A stretch of DNA of 64,000 nucleotides, taken from the NCBI RefSeq assembly GCF_004963255.1, contig NZ_SUGA01000020.1:42346-106345 (forward strand), in the 5' to 3' direction. The translations under genes were made by a program, and so were the position numbers. This document shows positions 24,830 to 33,081 of this stretch, in pieces. Position 1 is the stretch's first letter; each line of letters starts with the position of its first letter. The notes below the pieces were generated by a model. The model was given only the letters and a program-made list of their open reading frames with translations. It was not told the DNA's origin and did not search any database. The DNA comes from Mesorhizobium sp. (GTDB taxonomy: Bacteria > Pseudomonadota > Alphaproteobacteria > Rhizobiales > Rhizobiaceae).

Positions 24830-25561
24830 ATGATGCAGGGTCCAGCAGGGTCCGCGCATCCCTTAACCGGTCGAGGACAAACGCTGCCCTTGAGCATCAA
24901 GTCCGCAAAGACGAACGAGGCAAATACCGGGCAACGCGTTCGCGTGGTCGTCGCCGAGCGCAATCCTTTCGTCGTTTCGGCGCTGCGCGAGATGCTGGAA
25001 TGCGACGGCCGCTTCGATCTGCTCGGTGTCGTGCAAAGCGGCGCGCAGTTCCTGGATATGGCCGCTGCCACACGGTTCGATGTCGCCGTCATCGGCTGGA
25101 AGCTCGCCGACATGGACGGCGCCGATGTGTTGGCGGAAGTTCAGAGCCGCGAGCTTGGCGTGCGCATCACGATCTTTTCCAACGACCACGACATCGGCAT
25201 CCTGAAGCAATGCGTGCGCCTCGGCGCTCAAGGCTATTGCTTCCAGTTCGACGAGCCGCCGGTGATCTTCGAGACGATCCTGGCGGTCGCGCATGGCCGC
25301 ATCTGCATTCCCTATATCGACATCAACAAGGTCAACGACACGCCGCTGTCACGGCTCACCGTGCGCGAGCGCGAACTGCTGGCGGTGCTGTCCGACGGCT
25401 GGACCAATTTGCAGATCGCAACGCGTACAGGGATTTCCGAGAACACGGTGAAGTACCACCTGAAGAATCTCTACGACAAGCTCGACGTGCGCAACCGCGC
25501 CATGGCCGTCGCGCTCTATTCCAGCGAGAAACAACGCACGTCCAAATCGCCTGTCGGGTAG
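24830..25561 (+). CDS. LuxR/NarL-type regulator with degenerate receiver domain
   Basis: A 243-residue protein, about 208 if a later start is used. Residues ~36-150 fold like a receiver, but the expected phosphoacceptor Asp is a Gly (VAVIGWKLADMDG), the acidic pair is Glu-Arg (VVVAERNPFV), and the conserved Lys is missing in GYCFQFDEPP. Phosphorylation is therefore unlikely. The C-terminal LuxR helix-turn-helix is intact: LTVRERELLAVLSDG, TNLQIATRTGISENTVKYHLKNLYDKLDVRNR (about 170-220). The stop lies in a 13-bp tandem repeat before the serine-cycle genes, which it may regulate. Confidence 0.88.
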   Translation: MMQGPAGSAHPLTGRGQTLPLSIKSAKTNEANTGQRVRVVVAERNPFVVSALREMLECDGRFDLLGVVQSGAQFLDMAAATRFDVAVIGWKLADMDGADVLAEVQSRELGVRITIFSNDHDIGILKQCVRLGAQGYCFQFDEPPVIFETILAVAHGRICIPYIDINKVNDTPLSRLTVRERELLAVLSDGWTNLQIATRTGISENTVKYHLKNLYDKLDVRNRAMAVALYSSEKQRTSKSPVG

Positions 25562-25593
25562 GCCGATCGGGTAGGCCAAACGGGTAGGTCGAT
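25555..25593 (+). repeat. Three tandem 13-bp repeats upstream of sgaA
   Basis: The units CGGGTAGGCCGAT, CGGGTAGGCCAAA and CGGGTAGGTCGAT follow each other without spacers and include the stop codon of the LuxR-type gene. They lie about 100 bp before the sgaA start. Regular spacing near one helical turn plus three bases could present repeated protein sites on DNA, but slippage duplication is the simpler origin. Confidence 0.75.
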
Positions 25594-25606
25594 CCCACCC
25601 GCAAGG

Positions 25607-25638
25607 GCCAACAACTTACCCGGCAAGGTGTTGTTGGC
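25607..25638 (+). promoter_or_regulatory. Inverted repeat upstream of sgaA
   Basis: Perfect 9-bp arms GCCAACAAC and GTTGTTGGC are separated by 14 bases, about 60 bp before the sgaA start. This could be a dimeric regulator site or an RNA hairpin in the leader. No T-run follows, so a simple terminator for the upstream gene is less likely. Confidence 0.5.
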
Positions 25639-25696
25639 GAGCCTCGCCAGGACGAAACTTCCTCCACAATCCAAAACGATCGGAGGAATTTCGCGC

Positions 25697-26887
25697 ATGG
25701 CTGGGTTCACGCATCTTTTCATCCCGGGCCCCACCAACATTCCCGAGCAGGTCCGGCAGGCCATGAACCTGCCGATGGAGGACATGCGCGCCGCCTCCTT
25801 CCCCAACCTGACGCTGCCGCTGTTCGAGGACATCAAGCGTGTCTTCAAGAACGAGAGCGGCCGCGTGTTCATTTACCCGTCCTCCGGCACCGGCGCCTGG
25901 GAAGCGGCGATGACCAACGTGCTCAGCCCCGGTGACAAGGTGCTGATGTCGCGCTTCGGCCAGTTCTCGCATCTGTGGGTCGACATGGCCGAGCGGCTCG
26001 GCTTCGATGTCGAAATCATCGACTGCGAATGGGGCACCGGCGTTCCGCTCGACCTCTATGCGGAACACCTGAAGGCCGACAAGGCGCATCGCATCAAGGC
26101 GGTGTTCTGCACGCAGAACGAGACCGCGACCGGCGTCACCAGCGACGTCGCCGGCTGCCGCGCCGCGCTCGATGCGGCGAACCACCCAGCGCTCCTTTTC
26201 GTCGACGGCGTGTCCTCGATCGGCTCGATCGACTTCCGCCAGGAGGAATGGGGCGTCGACTGCGCCGTCAGCGGTTCGCAGAAGGGCTTCATGCTGCCGG
26301 CCGGCCTCGGCTTCCTGTCGGTCAGCCAGAAGGCGCTTGCCGCTTCGCGGGTCGCGACGCACCGGCATTGCTACTTCTCCTTCGAGGACATGATCCGCAC
26401 CAACGACGCCGGCTATTTCCCCTACACGCCGGCGACACAGTTGCTGCGCGGCCTGCGCGCTTCGCTCGACCTCATCGCCGAGGAAGGGCTGGAAAACATC
26501 TTCGCCCGCCACCATCGGCTCGCCGAAGGCGTGCGCAAGGCGGTCGACGCCTGGGGATTGAAGCTTTGCGCCAAGGCGCCGCAATGGCACTCCGACACGG
26601 TCAGCGCCATCCTGGTGCCGGAAGGCATCGACAGCGCAAACGTCGTCAAGCGCGCCCACAGCGCCTACCAGACATCGCTTGGCGGCGGCCTCAACAAGGT
26701 GGCCGGCAAGGTCTTCCGCATCGGCCATCTCGGCTGGCTGAACGAGGTGATGGTGCTGGCTTCACTGTCGGCGGCCGAAATGGCGCTGCTCGACTGCGGC
26801 GTGCGCCTGGCGCCGGGCTCAGGCGTCGCGGCGGCGATCGAGCACTTCCGCCGCACGGCCGAAATGCCAGTCGCCAAGGCGGCGTAA
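25697..26887 (+). CDS. sgaA: Serine-glyoxylate aminotransferase
   Basis: A 396-residue class V PLP aminotransferase. In the serine cycle it converts serine and glyoxylate to hydroxypyruvate and glycine. Family marks are FIPGPTNIPEQVRQAMN near 7-23, SSGTGAWEAAMTN near 67-79, the PLP aspartate in LLFVDGVSSIGSIDF near 172-186, and the PLP lysine in AVSGSQKGFMLPAGL near 193-207. ATG at 25697 follows CGGAGG; the open frame upstream is leader. It is the first gene of a run with malyl-CoA lyase and malate-CoA ligase genes. Confidence 0.92.
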   Translation: MAGFTHLFIPGPTNIPEQVRQAMNLPMEDMRAASFPNLTLPLFEDIKRVFKNESGRVFIYPSSGTGAWEAAMTNVLSPGDKVLMSRFGQFSHLWVDMAERLGFDVEIIDCEWGTGVPLDLYAEHLKADKAHRIKAVFCTQNETATGVTSDVAGCRAALDAANHPALLFVDGVSSIGSIDFRQEEWGVDCAVSGSQKGFMLPAGLGFLSVSQKALAASRVATHRHCYFSFEDMIRTNDAGYFPYTPATQLLRGLRASLDLIAEEGLENIFARHHRLAEGVRKAVDAWGLKLCAKAPQWHSDTVSAILVPEGIDSANVVKRAHSAYQTSLGGGLNKVAGKVFRIGHLGWLNEVMVLASLSAAEMALLDCGVRLAPGSGVAAAIEHFRRTAEMPVAKAA

Positions 26888-26897
26888 GGGGCGGACG

Positions 26898-27857
26898 ATG
26901 AGCCACACCATCAATCACCTGAAGAAGCTGCGGCTCCAGCGCAGCGAGCTGGCCGTTCCAGGCTCCAGCCCGGAGATGATTGACAAGGCGGCGAACAGCG
27001 CCGCCGACTTCGTCTTCCTCGACATAGAGGATGCGGTCGCGCCGCCCGACAAGGAGCGCGCCCGCAAGAACATCATCCAGGCGCTGAACGACATCGACTG
27101 GCGCGCCAAGGGCAAGACCGTCTCGGTGCGCATCAACGGTCTCGACACGCATTACATGTACCGCGACGTGGTCGACGTCATGGAACAGGCCGGCGACCGG
27201 CTGGACACCATCCTGGTGCCGAAGGTCGGCGTTCCCGCAGACCTCTACATGGTCGAGGCCATGGTCAACCAGATCGAGATGGCCAAAGGCTTCAAGACCC
27301 GCGTCGGCCTCGAAGCGCTGATCGAGACGGCGCTCGGCATGGCCAATGTCGAGGCGATCGCCGCCACGCCCGGACGGCTGGAAGCGATGCATTTCGGCGT
27401 CGCCGACTATGCCGCCAGCAACAAGGCGCGCACCGTGAACATCGGCGGGTTGAACCCTGACTATCCAGGCGACCAATGGCATTTTGCTTTGTCGCGCATG
27501 ACGGTCGCCTGCCGCGCCTATGGCCTGCGCGCCATCGACGGGCCGTTCGGCGATTTCTCCGATCCCGAAGGCTACAAGGCGGCCGCCAGGCGCGCCGCCG
27601 CGCTCGGCATTGAAGGCAAATGGGCGATCCATCCCTCGCAGATCGCTTTGGCCAACGAGGTGTTCTCACCGCCGGAGAAAGAGGTCACCCGCGCCCGCCG
27701 CATCCTCGAAGTGCTGAAGGAAGCGGAGGCTGCCGGCAAAGGTGCCGCCGCCCTCGACGGCAAAATGATCGACGCCGCGTCGGAGCGCATGGCGCGCAAT
27801 GTGCTGGTGGTCAACGAAGCGATCGAGCGCGCCGGCCAAGTTCACGCCGCGCAGTAA
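26898..27857 (+). CDS. mcl: HpcH/HpaI-family CoA ester lyase, probable malyl-CoA lyase
   Basis: A 319-residue TIM-barrel lyase. Malyl-CoA lyase cleaves L-malyl-CoA to glyoxylate and acetyl-CoA. Features are RSELAVPGSSPEMIDKAANSAADFVFLDIEDAVAPPDKE near 15-53, with the catalytic Arg and Mg-binding Glu/Asp, then VRINGLDT near 77-84 and LEALIETALGMANVEAIA near 138-155. Its length and its place between sgaA and mtkAB support malyl-CoA lyase over citrate lyase beta or methylmalyl-CoA lyase, though a broader (3S)-malyl/beta-methylmalyl activity is possible. It is 10 bp downstream of sgaA. Confidence 0.9.
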   Translation: MSHTINHLKKLRLQRSELAVPGSSPEMIDKAANSAADFVFLDIEDAVAPPDKERARKNIIQALNDIDWRAKGKTVSVRINGLDTHYMYRDVVDVMEQAGDRLDTILVPKVGVPADLYMVEAMVNQIEMAKGFKTRVGLEALIETALGMANVEAIAATPGRLEAMHFGVADYAASNKARTVNIGGLNPDYPGDQWHFALSRMTVACRAYGLRAIDGPFGDFSDPEGYKAAARRAAALGIEGKWAIHPSQIALANEVFSPPEKEVTRARRILEVLKEAEAAGKGAAALDGKMIDAASERMARNVLVVNEAIERAGQVHAAQ

Positions 27858-27874
27858 AAAACCGGGAGGACAAG

Positions 27875-29062
27875 ATGGACATCCACGAATACCAGGCCAA
27901 GGAACTGCTTGCCCGCCACGGCGTGCATGTGCCGCGCGGCGGCCTCGCCTACAGCCCCGAGCAGGCGACCTACCGTGCGCGAGAGATCGGCGGCGCGAAA
28001 TGGGTGCTGAAGGCGCAGGTTCACTCCGGCGCGCGCGGCAAGGCGGGCGGGATAAAACTATGCTCGAATGACGAGGAGATTTCCAACGCCGCGGAAGCCA
28101 TGCTCGGCCGCAAGCTGGTGACCCAGCAGACCGGCCCGCGTGGTAAGCTGATCTCGCGCCTCTATCTGGAGGAAGCCGTCGACATCGCGCAGGAGCTCTA
28201 TCTCGGCTTTGTGCTCGATCGTAAGGAAGAGCGCGTCATGATCGTGGCCTCGGCCGCCGGCGGCATGGAGATCGAGGACATCTCCGAAAAGCAGCCGGAT
28301 TCGATCATCCGCGCCACCGTTGATCCAGGCGTCGGCATGCAAGGTTTCCAGGCGCGCGAGATCGCCTTCGGCCTCGGGCTCGAAAGCAGCCTGATCGGCA
28401 AGGCGACAGAAACCATCCTCGGCTGCTACCAGGTGTTCCGCGACTACGACGCCTCGATGCTGGAGATCAATCCGCTGGTGGTGACACGCGACGGCAGCCT
28501 GGTCGCGCTCGACGCGAAGATGTCGTTCGACGAGAACGCGCTGTTCCGCCGCCCGGAAATCTCCGAGCTGCGCGACAAGAGCCAGGAAGACCCGCGCGAG
28601 ACCTTCGCCAGCGACCGCGGCCTCTCCTATGTCGGGCTCGACGGCAATATCGGCTGCATCATCAACGGCGCAGGCCTCGCCATGGCGACGATGGACATGA
28701 TCAAGATCGCCGGCGGCGAGCCAGCCAATTTCCTCGACATCGGCGGCGGCGCCTCGCCGGAGCGAGTGGCGAAATCCTTCCGCGCCGTGCTCGGCGACAA
28801 ACAAGTCGAGACCATCCTGGTCAACATCTTTGCCGGCATCAACCGCTGCGACTGGGTGGCCGAAGGCGTCATCAAGGCGATCCGCGAGGTCGGCGTCGAC
28901 GTGCCGCTGGTGGTGCGCCTTTCCGGCACCAAGGTCGAGGAAGGACGCAAGATCCTGGCCGATTCCGGCGAGTCGGTGATCGTCGCCGACACGCTGGCCG
29001 AAGCCGCCGAAAAGGCCGTCGCCGCCTGGCGCGAAGCCACCAAGAACAAGAAAGCAGCCTGA
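27875..29062 (+). CDS. mtkA: Malate-CoA ligase beta subunit
   Basis: A 395-residue ATP-grasp protein homologous to succinyl-CoA synthetase beta. With MtkB it makes malyl-CoA from malate, ATP and CoA. ATP-grasp features are the N-terminal MDIHEYQAKELLARHGV, KAQVHSGARGKAGG near 45-58, EINPLVVTRDG near 198-208 and the Mg site ALDAKMSFDENA. The C-terminal CoA-ligase domain has GAGLAMATMDMIK and NIFAGINRCDWVAEG. Assignment to malate rather than succinate rests on linkage to mcl and sgaA; a second sucCD elsewhere in the genome would support it. GGGAGGACAAG precedes the ATG. Confidence 0.88.
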   Translation: MDIHEYQAKELLARHGVHVPRGGLAYSPEQATYRAREIGGAKWVLKAQVHSGARGKAGGIKLCSNDEEISNAAEAMLGRKLVTQQTGPRGKLISRLYLEEAVDIAQELYLGFVLDRKEERVMIVASAAGGMEIEDISEKQPDSIIRATVDPGVGMQGFQAREIAFGLGLESSLIGKATETILGCYQVFRDYDASMLEINPLVVTRDGSLVALDAKMSFDENALFRRPEISELRDKSQEDPRETFASDRGLSYVGLDGNIGCIINGAGLAMATMDMIKIAGGEPANFLDIGGGASPERVAKSFRAVLGDKQVETILVNIFAGINRCDWVAEGVIKAIREVGVDVPLVVRLSGTKVEEGRKILADSGESVIVADTLAEAAEKAVAAWREATKNKKAA

Positions 29063-29075
29063 GGGAGGTCGAGAA

Positions 29076-29975
<900 letters not shown>

Positions 29976-30010
29976 TCCAGCCGAGCTTTTAAACCGGCTA
30001 GGAATACCAG

Positions 30011-30050
30011 GCGGTGGCGCGGTCTTCATGACCCGCCCGCCGCTTTTCGT
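30011..30050 (+). terminator. Probable terminator after mtkB
   Basis: GCGGTGGCGCGG pairs with CCCGCCCGCCGC across a short loop and is followed by TTTTCGTTT, which fits a Rho-independent terminator for the sgaA-mcl-mtkA-mtkB unit. The stem has a few mismatches. Confidence 0.55.
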
Positions 30051-30126
30051 TTGGCAAACGAGCACCGCAGGCAGCAACGACAACAGTCGCAGGGCAGCGC
30101 TAATTCCAAGGCCTTTGGCGAAGGTT

Positions 30127-30211
30127 TGGTGCGGTCGAGAAGACTCGAACTTCCACGGGTTGCCCCACAGCGACCTCAACGCTGCGCGTCTACCAATTCC
30201 GCCACGACCGC
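30127..30211 (-). tRNA. tRNA-Leu (anticodon GAG)
   Basis: On the minus strand the acceptor stem GCGGTCG pairs with CGACCGC and is followed by A and an encoded CCA. The D-arm region reads TGGCGGAATTGGTAGACGCG. The anticodon stem CAGCG/CGCTG encloses the 7-base loop TTGAGGT with anticodon GAG. A long variable arm (GTGGGGCAACCCGTG) marks a class II tRNA, as expected for Leu. The T loop GTTCGAGTC follows. The rest of the ~420-bp gap holds the mtkB terminator on the left and the lipB upstream region on the right. Confidence 0.95.
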
Positions 30212-30393
30212 ACGTGGTAGGAGCCGGAACCGTCCGGCCCGGGGCCTGTAGCAAATCGTTTCCGGCGAAACAAGTGCGCTGAGCGGAATAATCGTCGCTC
30301 ATTTGCACAACCCTCTACAGGCCGGCTTCACACCGGTGAAACTGGACGTTTTGGCCGAATGCCGCCATATGAGAGCAACATCGAGAAAGTTCC

Positions 30394-31137
30394 ATGACAG
30401 AACGCAGCCAGATCGCCACGTCGTTCCTGCCCCTGCCCGGCTCGGCGCCGGTGGAATGGGTGATCGAACCCGGCCTGACCTCCTATCCGGACGCGCTGGC
30501 CTTCATGGAGGCGCGCGCCGAGGCGATCCGCAGCGGCGCGGCAGGCGAGATGGTCTGGCTGGTCGAGCATCCGCCGCTCTACACCGCCGGAACCAGCGCG
30601 CGCAGCGAAGACCTGATCGACCCCGACCGCTTTCCGGTCTTTGCCGCGGGTCGCGGCGGCGAATACACCTATCACGGCCCCGGCCAGCGCGTGGCCTATG
30701 TCATGCTCGACCTCAAGCGCCGGCGCGAGGATGTGCGCGCCTTCGTCGCGGCGCTCGAACGATGGATCATCGAAACACTTGCCGCCTTCAATGTGCGCGG
30801 CGAGCGGCGCGAGGACCGCGTCGGCGTCTGGGTGGTGCGGCCGGATCGCCCTGCCCTGCCCGACGGCTCGCCGGCCGAGGACAAGATCGCGGCAATAGGT
30901 ATCCGGCTGAGGCGATGGGTGAGCTTCCACGGCATCGCCATCAATGTCGAGCCGGATCTCGGCCATTTCAGCGGCATCGTGCCCTGCGGCGTCTCGGACC
31001 ATGGCGTGACCAGCCTTGTCGACCTCGGCCTGCCGGTCACGATGGCCGACCTCGACCTGGCGCTGAAATCAGCCTTTGAGGATGTGTTTGGCCCCGCCGC
31101 CGTTCCAGTCGCCGAGCCTGCTCGCAAGGCCGGCTGA
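30394..31137 (+). CDS. lipB: Lipoyl(octanoyl) transferase
   Basis: This 247-residue protein transfers octanoyl groups from acyl carrier protein to lipoyl domains. LipB motifs are LVEHPPLYTAGTSA near 55-68, the GRGGEYTYHGPGQRVAYVMLDLKR run near 86-109, the catalytic lysine in KIAAIGIRLRRWVSFHGIAINV near 167-188 and the acyl-accepting Cys in IVPCGVSDHGVTSL near 198-211. ATG at 30394 follows GAGAAAG. It is convergent with the M50 protease gene, with repeat copy 3 between them. Confidence 0.94.
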   Translation: MTERSQIATSFLPLPGSAPVEWVIEPGLTSYPDALAFMEARAEAIRSGAAGEMVWLVEHPPLYTAGTSARSEDLIDPDRFPVFAAGRGGEYTYHGPGQRVAYVMLDLKRRREDVRAFVAALERWIIETLAAFNVRGERREDRVGVWVVRPDRPALPDGSPAEDKIAAIGIRLRRWVSFHGIAINVEPDLGHFSGIVPCGVSDHGVTSLVDLGLPVTMADLDLALKSAFEDVFGPAAVPVAEPARKAG

Positions 31138-31152
31138 GCTGTCTCCGGCCTG

Positions 31153-31283
31153 GGGTGTGTTGAGATTCAGGTCAGGCCGAGTCGAAAACGGGTGGCTTCC
31201 GAGAACCGGAGCGGAACGTACTTAAGTACGTGAGCACCGGAAGCGCAGGAAGCCGCCGGCCTCACCTGAATATCAACATACCC
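31153..31283 (-). repeat. Stop-abutting structured repeat, copy 3 (between lipB and the M50 gene)
   Basis: About 131 bp. Outer arms GGGTGTGTTGA and TCAACATACCC pair with one G-T. The core includes a perfect CGTACTTAAGTACG palindrome. Compared with copies 1 and 2, about 10 bases before the right inner arm are missing. The right end shares a base with the M50 gene's stop triplet; the left end is 15 bp after the lipB stop. Confidence 0.88.
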
Positions 31284-32533
31284 TACATCAACTGGGCGGA
31301 AGCCCACAGCATCCCATAGCCATGGATGGCGAAGACCGCGAGCAAAGCGCCGGCCATGACCAATCGGTCGAAGGTCTTGATCGGCTTCAGCTCGTGGCGC
31401 GGCTTCACGCCGCTACCCACGGTGATGAGGCTGAGGATCGAGAACACCGCGCCGGCGATCAGCAGGAAGCTCGGCGAGAAACCGGCCCGCCAGCCGAGCG
31501 CTAGAAGCGCGGACAAGAGCAGGAAGGACGCCAGCGCGAGTACCGCCGGGCCGGGGCAGATCTGGCGCAGCACCTGGCCGCCGTCGAATTTCCACACCGG
31601 CACCAGATTGGCGATGTTGAACAGCGATGCGCAGCCGGCAAGCGTCGCCAAAAGCGTCGCGGCCAGGCGATGTCCTTCGCTGCCGGCAAGGCCGCTGGCG
31701 GCGATCAGCACCGGCACCAGGAAGGCGGAGAAGCCGGCACCCATCAGCGCCACGAAAGCAACTTCGAAGCGGCTGTCATAGGGCCTGCCGCCGATGGCAA
31801 TGCCGCCAAGCAACGGGATGAAGATCATGCGCGCCCGGCGATGTCCCGTTAGACGGAAGGCGGCCATATGACCGAGCTCATGCAGGGCGACCACCGAGGT
31901 CAGGATCGCGGCCAGCGCCAGCCCGCCGATATTGAGGCCGAAGAACGGCCACAGGATCAGGGCCGAGAGCGCGGCAAAGCCGATCTGGCTCAGCGGATGC
32001 TCGAACCAGCCGCCCTTGCGATAAGTGCCGGTAGCCGCCCAGACATCCAGCTTGCGTATCTCGCGGCGCATGGCGAAGAAACGAAAGACCAGGAAGGCAA
32101 CGCCGCGATAGCGGTCGGTCTGGGTAAACGTCACCCGCGTCGCATCGCCCTCGGGCACAAGCGCGACGGTCTCGCGATAGTTCGCCCAGAACGACGGGTC
32201 GAGCGCCGTGTCCTCGATGACGGTCATCGAGAAGCGACTGCCCTCGCCGACATCCTCGAACCGCGACTTGCGTTCAATCGGCCGCCCGTCCCGGCCATCC
32301 CAGGACAATCTGATCAGCGCCGTCCCTTCGCCGTCCAAGGGCTCAGCGGAGAGGATTTCCTCGGACCACCCGGCGTCGCTGCCGAACGGCCACAACGCCT
32401 GCCAGAGGCGCTCGCGGTCGGCCTTGATCACGCGGCTGACCGTCACCGTGCGCAGCCCGAGCGGCACGGTCATCAAAAGGAAGATCAGTCCGAGATTGCC
32501 GGCCACGAGGGTGACCGTGACGAAGACCGACAC
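31283..32533 (-). CDS. Membrane metalloprotease, M50 family, with N-terminal SRPBCC domain
   Basis: A 416-residue protein if it starts at the GTG at 32533, which has GGGGAG just upstream; an unlikely longer frame runs to 32608. One membrane helix is followed by a START/SRPBCC-like soluble domain (about 30-165). The C-terminal half has about six helices with the zinc motif HELGH near 222-226 and a second site-2-protease motif NLVPVWKFDGGQVL near 314-327, whose Asp is the third ligand. M50 proteases cut membrane-embedded substrates, often in stress signalling. The substrate is unknown. The SRPBCC part could bind a hydrophobic ligand that gates the protease; that is inference. Confidence 0.82.
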   Translation of the reverse strand: MSVFVTVTLVAGNLGLIFLLMTVPLGLRTVTVSRVIKADRERLWQALWPFGSDAGWSEEILSAEPLDGEGTALIRLSWDGRDGRPIERKSRFEDVGEGSRFSMTVIEDTALDPSFWANYRETVALVPEGDATRVTFTQTDRYRGVAFLVFRFFAMRREIRKLDVWAATGTYRKGGWFEHPLSQIGFAALSALILWPFFGLNIGGLALAAILTSVVALHELGHMAAFRLTGHRRARMIFIPLLGGIAIGGRPYDSRFEVAFVALMGAGFSAFLVPVLIAASGLAGSEGHRLAATLLATLAGCASLFNIANLVPVWKFDGGQVLRQICPGPAVLALASFLLLSALLALGWRAGFSPSFLLIAGAVFSILSLITVGSGVKPRHELKPIKTFDRLVMAGALLAVFAIHGYGMLWASAQLM

Positions 32534-32683
32534 TTGGCTCCCCTGTCTTGGGCTCCTGTCTGGAGGGGGCAGCCTACGTCGGCGCGGCCAAGAAAGACTT
32601 AACAACAATGGGCGGGTTCTTGCCGGCCCTAGACGGGTTCCTGCCCATCCCGCAACGGCGGGCCCTCGCCCGCCCGAAACAGC

Positions 32684-32698
32684 GGCGGCGAGGCCGCC
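32684..32698 (-). terminator. Hairpin just after the small SOS gene
   Basis: GGCGGC-GAG-GCCGCC forms a 6-bp stem 3 bp downstream of the small gene's stop codon. A GTTTC follows on the minus strand. It is a possible terminator or 3' stabiliser; the U-run is weak. Confidence 0.4.
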
Positions 32699-32701
32699 TG
32701 A

Positions 32702-32788
32702 TCACATGGCGCCGATCCAGATCGCCATGGAAACGAGAAAGGTGCTCATGCAAACCAGCGAGATGACATCCTGAACCAGATCAGACAT
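32702..32788 (-). CDS. 28-residue single-span membrane peptide under SOS control
   Basis: A short open frame starts at ATG 32788, 5 bases after a strong GGAGAGAG ribosome site, and ends in TGA. The peptide has a short acidic N-terminus (MSDLVQDV) and one hydrophobic segment of about 20 residues with a Trp near its end, so it should insert in the inner membrane. Its promoter region carries a double GTTC-N7-GTTC LexA box (32810-32835). Caulobacter SidA, a 29-residue SOS-induced membrane peptide that blocks division, is the known parallel in size, topology and regulation. Whether sequence similarity exists cannot be judged by eye. Too short for ordinary gene callers. Confidence 0.7.
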   Translation of the reverse strand: MSDLVQDVISLVCMSTFLVSMAIWIGAM

Positions 32789-32809
32789 AACTCTCTCCGT
32801 TGTTAGTAT

Positions 32810-32844
32810 GTTCGTAATTTGTTCTAATTTTGTTCGAATGTCAA
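32810..32844 (-). promoter_or_regulatory. Double LexA (SOS) box overlapping a sigma-70-type promoter
   Basis: On the plus strand three GTTC words lie at 32810, 32821 and 32832, each pair separated by exactly seven bases. GTTC-N7-GTTC is the alphaproteobacterial LexA site. On the minus strand TTGACA (32844-32839) is followed after 17 bases by CAAATT, so the LexA words lie between and over the -35 and -10 hexamers, a repressing position. The downstream gene is the 28-residue membrane peptide. Confidence 0.88.
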
Positions 32845-32937
32845 CGACTGTCGACCGCGCGCTGCAGCGAATCCGCGCGGTCCGTTTGGGCAGGGTTAAG
32901 GAAAGGTTGACGAGGGATAGGTTCGTTGCGCGGAGCC

Positions 32938-33081
32938 AGGCCAAGCCGAGATTCGGATCAGGCTGAGTCGAGGATGGTAGGTTCCGAGAACCGGAGCGGA
33001 GCGTACTTAAAGTACGTGAGCACCGGAAGCGCAGGAAACTGCCGTCCGCAGGCCAGCCTCATCCGAATACCGGCTTGGCCT
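32938..33081 (-). repeat. Stop-abutting structured repeat, copy 4 (3' of lolD)
   Basis: About 144 bp. Outer arms AGGCCAAGCCG and CGGCTTGGCCT are perfectly complementary over 11 bp. The inner arms differ from the other copies (ATTCGGATCAGGCTG against CAGCCTCATCCGAAT) yet still pair. The core (GAGAACCGGAGCGGAGCGTA, GTAC palindrome, GAGCACCGGAAGCGCAGGAA) is unchanged. The right arm includes the first two bases of the lolD stop triplet as written on the plus strand. Confidence 0.88.

Noticed and set aside
30127..30211. tRNA-Leu as an integration (att) site
   Set aside because: No integrase gene and no direct repeat of the tRNA 3' end was noticed nearby; flanking genes are housekeeping or metabolic.
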